A stretch of 64,000 bases of DNA from Pseudomonas sp. 10-1B (GCF_000935045.1 NZ_JYKS01000027.1:61761-125760); one strand, 5' to 3'. Positions 34,401 through 42,645 are shown, numbered from the stretch's first letter. Notes: generated by a model from the sequence alone, not told the origin. Numbers and translations are program-made.

Positions 34401-35372
34401 TTAGTTGGGGAGATACTGGGCGCTGACGTACGGCGAGTAGTCCGGCAGCACTGCATCGACCTTGCCTTGCTGCTTGAGGAAGGTGGCCGTGTCGGTGAGT
34501 GCCTGAGTGGTCGGCGCGCCCAGTGCGTTGGCCTGGTCGGCAGCCAGCGGGTAGACGTTGCCCTGCAGCAGCACCGGGATGTCGGCGGGCTTGGCCCCGG
34601 ACAGCTTGGCCAGCTTGGTCACGTTGTCGGGGTTGGCCAGCCAGGCCTTCGGGTCGTTGCGGTAGTCGGCGTAGGCGTCGAGGGTGACTTTGGCGAAGGC
34701 CTTGACCACCTCTGGGTGCTTGCTGGCGAAGTCCTTGCGCACGATCCATGCGTCGAAGGTTGGCGCGCCTTTTTCAGCCAGTTCGCCGGAGGTGATCAGC
34801 ACCTTGCCGTTTTCCTTGGCCACGCCCAGGGCCGGGTCCCAGACGTAGGTGGCATCGATGTCGCCGCGCTTCCACGCGGCAATGATGGCTGGTGGTGCCA
34901 GGTTGAGGATCTGCACCTTGGACGGGTCGATGTTCCAGCTTTTCAGTGCCGCCAGCAGGCTGTAGTGGCCGGTGGAGACGAACGGCACGGCGACTTTCTT
35001 GCCGACCAGGTCTTGCGGGGTTTTGATGCTGTCGCGGGCGACCAGTGCTTCACCGGCGCCAATCTGCGTGGCGATGAGGAAGGTCTCGACCGGCAGCTTG
35101 CGGGTGGCGGCGGCAGCCAGCGGGCTGGAACCGAGGTAGCCGATCTGTACGTCGCCGCTGGCCACGGCGGTGATCACGTCGGCACCGTTGTCGAATTTGC
35201 GCCAGTCGATGCTGGCCTTGCTGGCTTTTTCATAGTCGCCATCGACCTGCGCCACTTTGGCCGGGTCGACTGTGGTCTGGTAGGCCACGGTCAGGTCGGC
35301 AGCCTGAGCCAACCAGCTGGCACTGGCGAGGGCCAGGGCGGCGAACAGGCGCAGCGGAGCGTGCGGGATCAT
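34401..35372 (-). CDS. tauA: Periplasmic taurine-binding protein
   Basis: 323 aa. ATG 35372 gives a clean signal peptide (LRLFAALALASASWLAQA, cleaved before ADL); GAGAGG lies upstream. The SsuA/THI5-like fold shows in GDVQIGYLGSSPLAAA and DATYVWDPALG (taurine-pocket region). First gene of tauABCD, with an AT-rich promoter at 35421-35462. Confidence 0.94.
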   Translation of the reverse strand: MIPHAPLRLFAALALASASWLAQAADLTVAYQTTVDPAKVAQVDGDYEKASKASIDWRKFDNGADVITAVASGDVQIGYLGSSPLAAAATRKLPVETFLIATQIGAGEALVARDSIKTPQDLVGKKVAVPFVSTGHYSLLAALKSWNIDPSKVQILNLAPPAIIAAWKRGDIDATYVWDPALGVAKENGKVLITSGELAEKGAPTFDAWIVRKDFASKHPEVVKAFAKVTLDAYADYRNDPKAWLANPDNVTKLAKLSGAKPADIPVLLQGNVYPLAADQANALGAPTTQALTDTATFLKQQGKVDAVLPDYSPYVSAQYLPN

Positions 35373-35420
35373 GGTGAACCTCTCGTCAGGCAATCGGGTG
35401 TGATGGATGGCGAGAAGGCT

Positions 35421-35462
35421 AAATGATCTAAGAAATTTAAAATAAATAACTTTTTTGCATTA
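35421..35462 (-). promoter_or_regulatory. AT-rich promoter region of tauABCD
   Basis: A 42-bp AT-rich stretch (AAATTTAAAATAAATAAC, TTTTTTGCATTAG) starts 49 bp upstream of the tauA ATG. tau operons are CysB/Cbl-type controlled in enterobacteria and CysB-controlled in pseudomonads; the exact site is not resolved here. Confidence 0.4.
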
Positions 35463-35500
35463 GCTTAGGAGGCAAATGCCTTAAGCCCAGGAGAGCTGCT

Positions 35501-35615
35501 GCGATCAATGTGGGAGCGGCCGCATAGGTCTCAGGCCCTGTGCAGTACCTGTGGGAGCTGGCTTGCCGGCGATGAGGCCAGTCCAGGCAATACAAGGCAG
35601 TCCCACATTGATCGC
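35501..35615. repeat. REP module enclosed in a 15-bp inverted repeat
   Basis: GCGATCAATGTGGGA (35501-35515) and its exact complement (35601-35615) bracket a GCCGGCGATGAGGCC-type REP with the 'CCAGGCAATACAAGGCAG' tail. It is in the 637-bp gap between tauA and the porin. The rest of that gap holds the tau promoter, the porin operator at 35705 and an AT-rich leader. Confidence 0.85.
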
Positions 35616-35704
35616 ATAGGCCGCACGGTGGGTGACCATTGCTCAATGGCGAAACCAAAGGCGCCTGCTACGCTTTTTGGTCCTTATAGAACGAGACGGA
35701 ATTA

Positions 35705-35732
35705 GGTTATGAGCAAACGTTTGCAAATAACC
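35705..35732. promoter_or_regulatory. LacI/PurR-like palindrome upstream of the porin
   Basis: A 28-bp palindrome with outer arms GGTTAT/ATAACC and core GCAAACGTTTGC. Cores of this type are bound by LacI/GalR-family repressors. A second, weaker core (GAAACGTTTAG) lies at about 35886-35896. The porin start is 278 bp downstream. Confidence 0.55.
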
Positions 35733-36009
35733 AACGGTTATTAAAGGTGAGGCCGCTACAACGAGTGGTAGTAAAGGTTTCATCCATATTCCGTAAAAAT
35801 CTTACAAATTCATAAAACAGTCATTTTGGATTTATAGGATTGTCATTATCCTGTAGCGCAGGTGGCGTTCTTAGACCAAAGTCGCGAAACGTTTAGAAAC
35901 GATTGACTTCATGGTCACGCTTTGGGACTAAATCGCCAATCCACGGTGAGCGGGGCAGCAGATCCCGCCGCCAGAGATACACAAAAATTAGAACGTAGAG
36001 GAGCAACAC

Positions 36010-37362
36010 ATGTACAAGTCCAGCCTGGCCGTGGCCGTGGCACTGGGGGTTTTCGCCCAAACAGCAGGTGCTGCCGGTTTCGTTGAAGACAGCAAACTGT
36101 CGCTCAGCTCGCGCACCATGTACTTCAATGACGATAACCGTGAGATCAACCTTCCTGACTCCGCCCGTGGTCGTGGTGGTGACAACCGTGAAGTCGGTCA
36201 AGGCTTCAAGTTGGATTATCTTTCGGGCTTCACTGAAGGCACTGTAGGCTTTGGCGTTGACGTACAAGCTCTGTGGGGGATTCATCTCGACGGCGGCCGC
36301 GGCAAGCATCCGAATAGCAGCACCTTCTTCCCGAGCGACACCGATGGCTCCGCGGTGAGCCAGTGGGCTCGTATCGGTGGTAATGCCAAGGCCCGCTTCT
36401 CCAAAACTGAAGCTCACTTCGGTAGCGCGCTGGCACCGAACCTGCCGATTCTGGTCTCCAACGATGGTCGTTTGCTGCCGCAAACCTTTGAAGGTGGCAC
36501 CATCCAGTCGAAAGAAATCGACAACCTGACCATCAATGCCGGCCAGCTGACCCATGCCATGGGTCGTGCTTCGAGCAACCGCACTGGCCTGTCGGTCAAC
36601 GGTGCAACTGCCGACAGCAACAAGTTCATCTACGGCGGTCTGGACTACAAGCTCACTCCTGACCTGACATTGCAGTACTACTACTCGAATCTGAAAGACT
36701 TCTACAAACAGCACTTCCTGGGTGCTACCCATGTCTTCAAGATTTCCGATGACCAATCGTTCAAAACTGACCTGCGCTACTTCGACAGCAGCAGCGATGG
36801 CAAGAATGGCCCTGGCGAATACAGCTTCAACAACAACGGTGGCTATCGCAAGAACAATGGCGAGGTCGACAACAAGACTTGGTCCGCCATGTTCACCTAC
36901 ACCCTGGGCGGCCATGCGTTGATGCTGGGTCATCAGCAGGTTAGTGATGACGGTGGTTTCGTCTGGCTGAACCAAGGTTCGGTAACTGATGGTAATGACC
37001 GTCCAGAAGGTGCTGGTGGCGCAAGCTTCTACCTGTTCACCGATAGTATGATCAACCAGTTCGCCCGTGCTGGTACCAATACCACCTTCGGTCAGTACAG
37101 CTATGATTTCGCCCAGGCTGGCGTGCCTGGCCTGAAGGCTTCGGTCGCTTACCTGCGCGGTACGGACATTCGTAACTTCTCTGGTAATGGTACTTACCAC
37201 GAGTGGGAACGTGACGCCCGCATCGACTATGTAATCCAGGAAGGTACCCTCAAGGGCCTGGGTGCTAGCCTGCGTCATGGTATCTACCGTGGTGAGGGTG
37301 AAGCTCCGGTCGACAAGGATCAAACTCGCTTCATCGTGAACTACACTTACAACTTCCTGTAA
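36010..37362 (+). CDS. oprE: OprD-family outer-membrane porin
   Basis: 450 aa. Signal peptide (SSLAVAVALGVFAQTAGA, cleaved before AGF), then an 18-strand OprD barrel beginning FVEDSKLSLSSRTMYFND and ending NYTYNFL with the terminal aromatic-hydrophobic pair. GAGGAG lies 8 nt upstream of the ATG. Codon use is less GC-biased than in neighbours (many GGT/GCT), a common mark of highly expressed porins. OprE is the KT2440 name at this position as I recall; the solute could be a small organic acid or a sulfonate. Confidence 0.88.
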   Translation: MYKSSLAVAVALGVFAQTAGAAGFVEDSKLSLSSRTMYFNDDNREINLPDSARGRGGDNREVGQGFKLDYLSGFTEGTVGFGVDVQALWGIHLDGGRGKHPNSSTFFPSDTDGSAVSQWARIGGNAKARFSKTEAHFGSALAPNLPILVSNDGRLLPQTFEGGTIQSKEIDNLTINAGQLTHAMGRASSNRTGLSVNGATADSNKFIYGGLDYKLTPDLTLQYYYSNLKDFYKQHFLGATHVFKISDDQSFKTDLRYFDSSSDGKNGPGEYSFNNNGGYRKNNGEVDNKTWSAMFTYTLGGHALMLGHQQVSDDGGFVWLNQGSVTDGNDRPEGAGGASFYLFTDSMINQFARAGTNTTFGQYSYDFAQAGVPGLKASVAYLRGTDIRNFSGNGTYHEWERDARIDYVIQEGTLKGLGASLRHGIYRGEGEAPVDKDQTRFIVNYTYNFL

Positions 37363-37376
37363 GCCGTAGCCACAGA

Positions 37377-37405
37377 GAAAGCCTCGCCTAGTGCGAGGCT
37401 TTTTT
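37377..37405 (+). terminator. Intrinsic terminator of the porin gene
   Basis: GCCTCGC and GCGAGGC form a stem with a 5-nt loop, followed by TTTTTT; an A-run precedes the stem. Confidence 0.93.
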
Positions 37406-37437
37406 GTGCCTGCCATTCCGTATGCATTATGGTTATA

Positions 37438-37455
37438 AATAAATCAGTATTTATT
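37438..37455 (+). promoter_or_regulatory. AT-rich palindrome upstream of lsfA
   Basis: AATAAAT-CAGT-ATTTATT is a perfect 7-bp inverted repeat inside an AT-rich region 73-90 bp upstream of the lsfA start. lsfA is a known sulfate-starvation gene, so this may be the CysB-responsive site. Confidence 0.4.
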
Positions 37456-37527
37456 CTTTTTATTTTTAATCGAATGCAGGCACATTGAACCCATACGGTA
37501 CAGAACCCAGCATAGGAGCCGCAGCCC

Positions 37528-38166
37528 ATGAGCCTCAAACTCGGCGATATCGCCCCCGATTTCGAACAGGATTCCAGCGAAGGCAAGATCCGCTTCCACG
37601 AGTGGCTGGGTAACAGCTGGGGGGTGTTGTTCTCCCATCCGGCCGACTTCACCCCGGTGTGCACCACCGAGCTGGGGCTGACCGCCAAGCTCAAGGAGGA
37701 CTTCACCCAACGTGGGGTCAAGGCCATCGCCCTGTCGGTGGACCCGGTCGACTCGCACCACCGCTGGATCGAGGACATCAACGAGACCCAGAACACCGTG
37801 GTCAACTTCCCGATCATCGCCGATGCCGATCGCAAGGTGTCCGACCTGTACGACCTGATTCACCCGAACGCCAGCGACACCCTGACCGTGCGCTCGCTGT
37901 TCGTCATCGACCCGAACAAGAAGGTGCGCCTGACCATCACCTACCCGGCCAGTACCGGGCGCAACTTCAACGAAATCCTGCGGGTGATCGACTCGCTGCA
38001 GCTGACCGACAATCACAAGGTCGCCACGCCAGGCAACTGGCAGGACGGTGACGAAGTGGTGATCGTGCCTTCGCTCAAGGATGAGGAAGAGATCAAGCAG
38101 CGCTTCCCCAAAGGTTACCGCGCGGTCAAACCCTATCTGCGGTTGACCCCTCAGCCTAATCGTTAA
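37528..38166 (+). CDS. lsfA: 1-Cys peroxiredoxin, sulfate-starvation protein
   Basis: 212-aa Prx6-type thiol peroxidase. The only cysteine in the protein is Cys45 (ADFTPVCTTEL), the peroxidatic residue, so it is truly 1-Cys. The C-terminal half is the dimerisation domain typical of Prx6. LsfA was first described as induced by sulfate starvation in P. putida and sits directly before the ssu operon here. It probably removes peroxides made by flavin oxygenases during sulfonate use. Confidence 0.95.
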   Translation: MSLKLGDIAPDFEQDSSEGKIRFHEWLGNSWGVLFSHPADFTPVCTTELGLTAKLKEDFTQRGVKAIALSVDPVDSHHRWIEDINETQNTVVNFPIIADADRKVSDLYDLIHPNASDTLTVRSLFVIDPNKKVRLTITYPASTGRNFNEILRVIDSLQLTDNHKVATPGNWQDGDEVVIVPSLKDEEEIKQRFPKGYRAVKPYLRLTPQPNR

Positions 38167-38208
38167 CGGATTCCTCGTTGCATTGCTCTTAGCCAAGCAG
38201 GGATTTTC

Positions 38209-38232
38209 GGGCCGTTTCGACGGCCCTTTTTT
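38209..38232 (+). terminator. Intrinsic terminator of lsfA
   Basis: GGGCCGT-TTCG-ACGGCCC, a 7-bp stem with a stable TTCG tetraloop, followed by six T. Confidence 0.95.
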
Positions 38233-38251
38233 ATGCCTGTGGAAATCGCGT

Positions 38252-38346
38252 TGGCTTCTTCGCGGGCTTGCCCGCTCCCACAGGTTTCGCGCAAGGCCGA
38301 GGCCTGCACTGTTTCTGTGGGAGCGGGCGAGCCCGCGAACAGGGCC
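38252..38346. repeat. REP pair
   Basis: Facing CTTCGCGGGCTTGCCCGCTCCCACAGG-type units between the lsfA terminator and the ssu promoter. Confidence 0.9.
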
Positions 38347-38349
38347 TGG

Positions 38350-38410
38350 AAATGATTATCTAAAATGGAATAAACAAATGAAAAAATATGATTTCTAGAT
38401 ATATGCAGTG
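38350..38410 (+). promoter_or_regulatory. AT-rich promoter region of the ssu operon
   Basis: AT-rich stretch (GATTATCTAAAATGGAATAAAC, GAAAAAATATGATTTCTAGATATATG) ending 43 bp before the remnant ssuE start. It includes the palindromic ATATGATTTCTAGATATATG segment. A likely CysB-dependent promoter. Confidence 0.4.
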
Positions 38411-38452
38411 ACTGTTAATGTCTCTCCCAGCAGGACACAAGGAAGCGCTGCA

Positions 38453-38499
38453 ATGCTGGTCGTCTCAAACGCCTGATCAGTGCTCGCTGGAGCATCTGA
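38453..38499 (+). pseudogene. ssuE: Remnant of FMN reductase gene ssuE (internal deletion)
   Basis: A GGAAG ribosome site precedes ATGCTGGTCGTCTCA, which reads MLVVS, the conserved N-terminus of SsuE. The frame then stops after two codons. In the next frame, 38470-38499 reads RLISARWSI-stop, which I recognise as the conserved C-terminus of Pseudomonas SsuE. So the central roughly 550 bp of the gene are gone and the two ends are joined out of frame at about 38467-38470. The normal gene (about 197 codons) makes FMNH2 for SsuD. It lies where ssuE is expected in ssuEADCBF, 95 bp before ssuA. Natural deletion or strain construction cannot be told apart here. Confidence 0.8.
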
Positions 38500-38594
38500 C
38501 CCGGTACAACGCTTTATCGCGTCATCCACACCTTACTCGCCCGACAACGAGGCAAGCAGGTGCAACCCGAACCTCATTCGCACAGGAGAGCGCC

Positions 38595-39560
38595 ATGCGC
38601 ACAGTCTTCTTGCGTCGTGGTCTGGTCGCCCTGTTTGCGGCGGCTGTGTCCTTCGGCGCCATTACCCAAGCCCAGGCCGAGAGCCTGCGTATCGGTTATC
38701 AGAAATACGGCACCCTGGTGCTGCTCAAGGCCAAGGGCACGTTGGAAAAGCGCCTGGCCGAGCAGGGCGTGCAGGTGCAGTGGACCGAATTCCCCGGTGG
38801 CCCGCAGCTGCTTGAAGGGCTGAACGTCGGCTCCATCGACTTCGGCGTGACGGGCGAAACCCCACCGGTATTCGCCCAGGCCGCCGGTGCCGACCTGCTC
38901 TACGTCGCCTACGAGCCGCCTGCGCCGCACAGCGAGGCGATCCTGGTGCCGAAGGGCTCGCCGATCCAGTCGGTGAAAGAACTCAAGGGCAAGAAAGTCG
39001 CCCTCAACAAAGGCTCCAACGTCCACTACCTGTTGGTGCGTGCCCTGGAAGATGCGGGCCTGAAGTACAGCGACATCCAACCGGTCTACCTGCCCCCCTC
39101 TGACGCCCGGGCCGCTTTCGAGCGCGGCAGCGTGGATGCCTGGGTGATCTGGGACCCGTATCAGGCTGCCGCCGAGCAACAACTGCAGGCTCGTACCCTG
39201 CGCGACGGCAAGGACCTGGTCGACAACCACCAGTTCTACCTGGCTACCCGCAACTACGCGACGCAGCACCCGGCGGTGATCAACACCCTGATCGAAGAAG
39301 TGCGCGCTGTGGGCGAGTGGTCCCAGGCCAACCCGCAGGAGGTCACCGACCAGGTCGCACCACTGCTCGGCTTGCCCGCTGACATCACCCTGACCTCGGT
39401 CAAGCGCCAGGGCTACGGCGCCGCACCGCTCACCGCGGAAGTGGTGGCCGCGCAACAGAAGATCGCCGACACGTTCCAGGCGCTGAAGCTTATCCCCAAG
39501 CCGCTGAGCATCAAGGACGTGATCTGGACACCCCCGGCCAAGGTCGCTAGCGCGCCTTGA
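38595..39560 (+). CDS. ssuA: Periplasmic aliphatic-sulfonate-binding protein
   Basis: 321 aa. AGGAG lies 6-7 nt before ATG 38595; the longer open frame back to 38418 is a by-product of the ssuE deletion. Signal peptide (LVALFAAAVSFGAITQAQA, cleaved before ESL). SsuA-family signatures are LRIGYQKYGTLVLLKAKGTLE, FGVTGETPPVFAQAAGA and VDAWVIWDPYQAAAE. It delivers alkanesulfonates to SsuCB. Confidence 0.95.
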   Translation: MRTVFLRRGLVALFAAAVSFGAITQAQAESLRIGYQKYGTLVLLKAKGTLEKRLAEQGVQVQWTEFPGGPQLLEGLNVGSIDFGVTGETPPVFAQAAGADLLYVAYEPPAPHSEAILVPKGSPIQSVKELKGKKVALNKGSNVHYLLVRALEDAGLKYSDIQPVYLPPSDARAAFERGSVDAWVIWDPYQAAAEQQLQARTLRDGKDLVDNHQFYLATRNYATQHPAVINTLIEEVRAVGEWSQANPQEVTDQVAPLLGLPADITLTSVKRQGYGAAPLTAEVVAAQQKIADTFQALKLIPKPLSIKDVIWTPPAKVASAP

Positions 39561-39619
39561 TTGATTCGCCTGTGCCGGGGCGCCGTCTGGCCCCCGCCAC
39601 CCTTGAGGAGACAACTCCA

Positions 39620-40768
39620 ATGAGCCTTAACATTTTCTGGTTCCTCCCTACCCACGGTGACGGCAAGTACCTGGGCACTTCCGACGGCGCCCGTGCGGTC
39701 GACCACGGCTACCTGCAGCAGATCGCCCAGGCCGCCGACCGCCTTGGTTTTGGCGGGGTGCTGATTCCTACCGGGCGCTCCTGCGAGGACTCCTGGCTGG
39801 TGGCAGCGTCGCTGATCCCGGTGACCCAGCGTCTGAAGTTCCTGGTTGCCCTGCGCCCAGGCATCATTTCGCCGACCGTCGCGGCGCGCCAGGCTGCAAC
39901 CCTGGACCGCCTGTCCAACGGCCGCGCGCTGTTCAACCTGGTGACCGGTGGCGACCCGGACGAGCTGGCCGGTGACGGCCTGCACCTGAGCCATGAAGAG
40001 CGCTACGAAGCCTCGGTCGAGTTCACCCGTATCTGGCGCAAGGTGCTGGAAGGTGAAAACGTCGACTACCAAGGCAAGCACATTCAGGTGAAGGGCGCCA
40101 AGCTGCTCTATCCGCCAATTCAGCAACCCCGTCCGCCGCTGTACTTTGGCGGTTCGTCCGAAGCCGCCCAGGACTTGGCCGCCGAGCAGGTCGAGCTGTA
40201 CCTGACCTGGGGCGAGCCACCTGCCGCCGTTGCCGAGAAGATCGCCCAGGTGCGCGAAAAGGCTGCCGCTCAAGGCCGTGAGGTACGCTTCGGTATCCGC
40301 TTGCATGTGATCGTGCGTGAAACCAACGAAGAAGCCTGGGCCGCCGCCGACCGCCTGATCTCGCACCTGGACGATGACACCATCGCCCGTGCCCAGGCCT
40401 CGCTGGCGCGCTTCGATTCGGTGGGCCAGCAGCGCATGGCTGCCCTGCACGGCGGCAACCGTGACAACCTGGAAGTCAGCCCCAACCTGTGGGCGGGGGT
40501 CGGCCTGGTACGTGGCGGCGCCGGTACCGCACTGGTCGGCGATGGCCCGACCGTGGCGGCTCGGGTCAAGGAATACGCTGAGCTGGGCATCGATACCTTC
40601 ATCTTCTCGGGTTACCCACATCTGGAAGAGTCCTACCGTGTCGCCGAGCTGCTGTTCCCGCACCTTGACGTGCAGCGCCCGGAGCAGCCGAAAGCGGGTG
40701 GTTACGTAAGCCCGTTCGGCGAGATGGTGGCCAACGATATCCTGCCCAAGTCCGTCGCGCAGAGCTGA
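39620..40768 (+). CDS. ssuD: FMNH2-dependent alkanesulfonate monooxygenase
   Basis: 382-aa luciferase-like enzyme that releases sulfite from C2-C10 alkanesulfonates using oxygen and FMNH2. ATG 39620 has GAGGAG upstream. Family segments are MSLNIFWFLPTHGDGKYLG, GRSCEDSW, RPGIISPTVAARQAATLDRLSNGR and LVRGGAGTALVGDG. The gene is intact. Because ssuE is deleted, FMNH2 must come from another reductase such as MsuE or a general flavin reductase elsewhere in the genome. Confidence 0.96.
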   Translation: MSLNIFWFLPTHGDGKYLGTSDGARAVDHGYLQQIAQAADRLGFGGVLIPTGRSCEDSWLVAASLIPVTQRLKFLVALRPGIISPTVAARQAATLDRLSNGRALFNLVTGGDPDELAGDGLHLSHEERYEASVEFTRIWRKVLEGENVDYQGKHIQVKGAKLLYPPIQQPRPPLYFGGSSEAAQDLAAEQVELYLTWGEPPAAVAEKIAQVREKAAAQGREVRFGIRLHVIVRETNEEAWAAADRLISHLDDDTIARAQASLARFDSVGQQRMAALHGGNRDNLEVSPNLWAGVGLVRGGAGTALVGDGPTVAARVKEYAELGIDTFIFSGYPHLEESYRVAELLFPHLDVQRPEQPKAGGYVSPFGEMVANDILPKSVAQS

Positions 40769-40778
40769 GGGCCAGGCC

Positions 40779-41576
40779 ATGAGTCGTGCAACTTCCAACA
40801 ACCTGGCCCAGCGCCTGGCGCCATGGGCGCTGCCGGTGCTGCTGCTGGCCGTCTGGCAGTTGGCGGTCAGCGCTGGCTGGCTGTCGACGCGCATCCTGCC
40901 AGCGCCCAGCGCCGTGGTCAGTGCGGGCGTCGAGCTGGTGCGCAGCGGCGAAATCTGGACCCACCTGGCCATCAGTGGCTGGCGTGCCGGGCTGGGCTTC
41001 GTCATCGGTGGCAGCATCGGCCTGGTGCTGGGCTTCATCACCGGCCTGTCGAACTGGGGCGAACGCCTGCTCGACAGCTCGGTGCAGATGATCCGCAACG
41101 TGCCGCACCTGGCACTGATCCCGCTGGTGATCCTGTGGTTCGGTATCGACGAGTCGGCAAAGATCTTCCTGGTCGCGCTGGGTACGCTGTTCCCGATCTA
41201 CCTGAATACCTACCACGGCATTCGCAACGTCGACCCGGCGCTGGTGGAGATGGCCCGCAGCTATGGCCTGTCCGGCTTCAGCCTGTTCCGCCAGGTGATC
41301 CTGCCGGGGGCGCTGCCATCGATCCTGGTGGGCGTGCGCTTTGCCCTGGGCTTCATGTGGCTGACCCTGATCGTGGCGGAAACCATTTCGGCCAACGCCG
41401 GCATCGGCTACCTGGCGATGAACGCCCGTGAATTCCTGCAGACCGACGTGGTGGTGTTGGCCATCGTCCTGTACGCCGTGCTCGGCAAGCTCGCCGACCT
41501 TGCCGCTCGTGGCCTGGAACGTGTTTGGCTGCGTTGGCATCCAGCCTATCAAGTGGCCAGGAAGGAGGGCGTATGA
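40779..41576 (+). CDS. ssuC: Aliphatic sulfonate ABC transporter permease
   Basis: 265-aa permease with six hydrophobic segments and the EAA-like loop (MARSYGLSGFSLFRQVILPGALPSILVG). It starts 10 bp after ssuD and its stop overlaps the ssuB start (ATGA). Confidence 0.95.
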   Translation: MSRATSNNLAQRLAPWALPVLLLAVWQLAVSAGWLSTRILPAPSAVVSAGVELVRSGEIWTHLAISGWRAGLGFVIGGSIGLVLGFITGLSNWGERLLDSSVQMIRNVPHLALIPLVILWFGIDESAKIFLVALGTLFPIYLNTYHGIRNVDPALVEMARSYGLSGFSLFRQVILPGALPSILVGVRFALGFMWLTLIVAETISANAGIGYLAMNAREFLQTDVVVLAIVLYAVLGKLADLAARGLERVWLRWHPAYQVARKEGV

Positions 41577-42385
41577 CCGTGCTCAAGGAACAGCCGCCAC
41601 GCCTGTTGCGTGGTATCCCGCTGGCATCCAGCGGCCTGCGCAAGACCTTTGGCCAGCGCGAAGTGTTGAAGGGCATCGACCTGCACATCCCGGCCGGCCA
41701 GTTCGTCGCCATCGTCGGCCGCAGCGGTTGCGGCAAGAGCACCTTGCTGCGCCTGCTGGCCGGGCTCGACCAACCCACCGCAGGCCAACTGCTGGCCGGT
41801 GCCGCGCCGCTGGAAGAGGCCCGTGAAGAAACCCGCCTGATGTTCCAGGACGCCCGCCTGCTGCCGTGGAAGAAGGTGATCGACAACGTTGGCCTGGGCC
41901 TGTCTGGCGACTGGCGCCCGCGTGCGTTGGAGGCCTTGGAAGCGGTTGGCCTGGCCGACCGCGCCCATGAATGGCCGGCGGCACTCTCGGGTGGCCAGAA
42001 GCAGCGTGTGGCCTTGGCCCGCGCGCTGATCCACCAGCCGCGCCTGTTGCTGCTGGACGAGCCGCTGGGTGCGCTGGATGCATTGACCCGTATCGAGATG
42101 CAGCAATTGATCGAGCGCCTGTGGCGTCAGCACGGCTTCACCGTGCTGCTGGTCACCCATGACGTCAGCGAGGCGGTTGCCGTGGCTGACCGGGTGATCC
42201 TGATCGAGGACGGCGAGGTCGGGCTCGACCTCACTGTCGACCTGGTACGGCCCAGGGCGCGTGGTTCGCACCGCCTGGCCGCGCTGGAAAGCGAAGTGCT
42301 CAACCGTGTTCTGTCGGCCCCGGGCGCTGCGCCCGAGCCGGATCCTGTAGCCCCTCTGCCCACGCAGCTGCGTTGGGCGCACTGA
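41573..42385 (+). CDS. ssuB: Aliphatic sulfonate ABC transporter ATPase
   Basis: 270 aa. GGAGGG precedes ATG 41573, which overlaps the ssuC stop. Walker A (GRSGCGKST), Q-loop (LMFQDARLLPWKKV), signature (LSGGQKQR) and Walker B (LLLLDEPLGALD) are intact. The proline/alanine-rich tail (PGAAPEPDPVAPLP) is typical of Pseudomonas SsuB. Confidence 0.95.
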   Translation: MTVLKEQPPRLLRGIPLASSGLRKTFGQREVLKGIDLHIPAGQFVAIVGRSGCGKSTLLRLLAGLDQPTAGQLLAGAAPLEEAREETRLMFQDARLLPWKKVIDNVGLGLSGDWRPRALEALEAVGLADRAHEWPAALSGGQKQRVALARALIHQPRLLLLDEPLGALDALTRIEMQQLIERLWRQHGFTVLLVTHDVSEAVAVADRVILIEDGEVGLDLTVDLVRPRARGSHRLAALESEVLNRVLSAPGAAPEPDPVAPLPTQLRWAH

Positions 42386-42429
42386 ATGACTCACTCACCA
42401 GACTGAAGCCATAGAGAAGGAATCAAATC

Positions 42430-42645
42430 ATGACCATCAAAGCCATCAACGTACGCAACCAGTTCAAAGGTACCGTGAAAGAAATCCTCGAAGGCCCGGT
42501 GCTGTCGGAAATCGACGTGCAGACTGCTTCGGGTATCGTCACCTCGGTCATTACCACCCGCTCCGTGCGTGAGCTGGAGCTGCAGGTGGGTAGTGAGGTG
42601 ATTGCCTTTGTGAAGTCGACTGAAGTGTCTATCGCCAAGTTGTGA
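42430..42645 (+). CDS. ssuF: Molybdopterin-binding-like TOBE protein SsuF
   Basis: 71 aa. A single Mop/TOBE domain (MTIKAINVRNQFKGTVKEI... to ...VIAFVKSTEVSIAKL), small-ligand-binding beta barrel of the molbindin type. AAGGAA precedes the ATG. It is the last gene of ssuEADCBF in P. putida, where it was reported to be needed for growth on several organosulfur compounds; its ligand (molybdate or another oxyanion) is not settled. Confidence 0.92.
   Translation: MTIKAINVRNQFKGTVKEILEGPVLSEIDVQTASGIVTSVITTRSVRELELQVGSEVIAFVKSTEVSIAKL

Noticed and set aside
38418..38594. 59-residue N-terminal extension of SsuA
   Set aside because: It precedes a clear ribosome site and signal peptide at 38595 and runs through the ssuE scar, so it is a product of the deletion.
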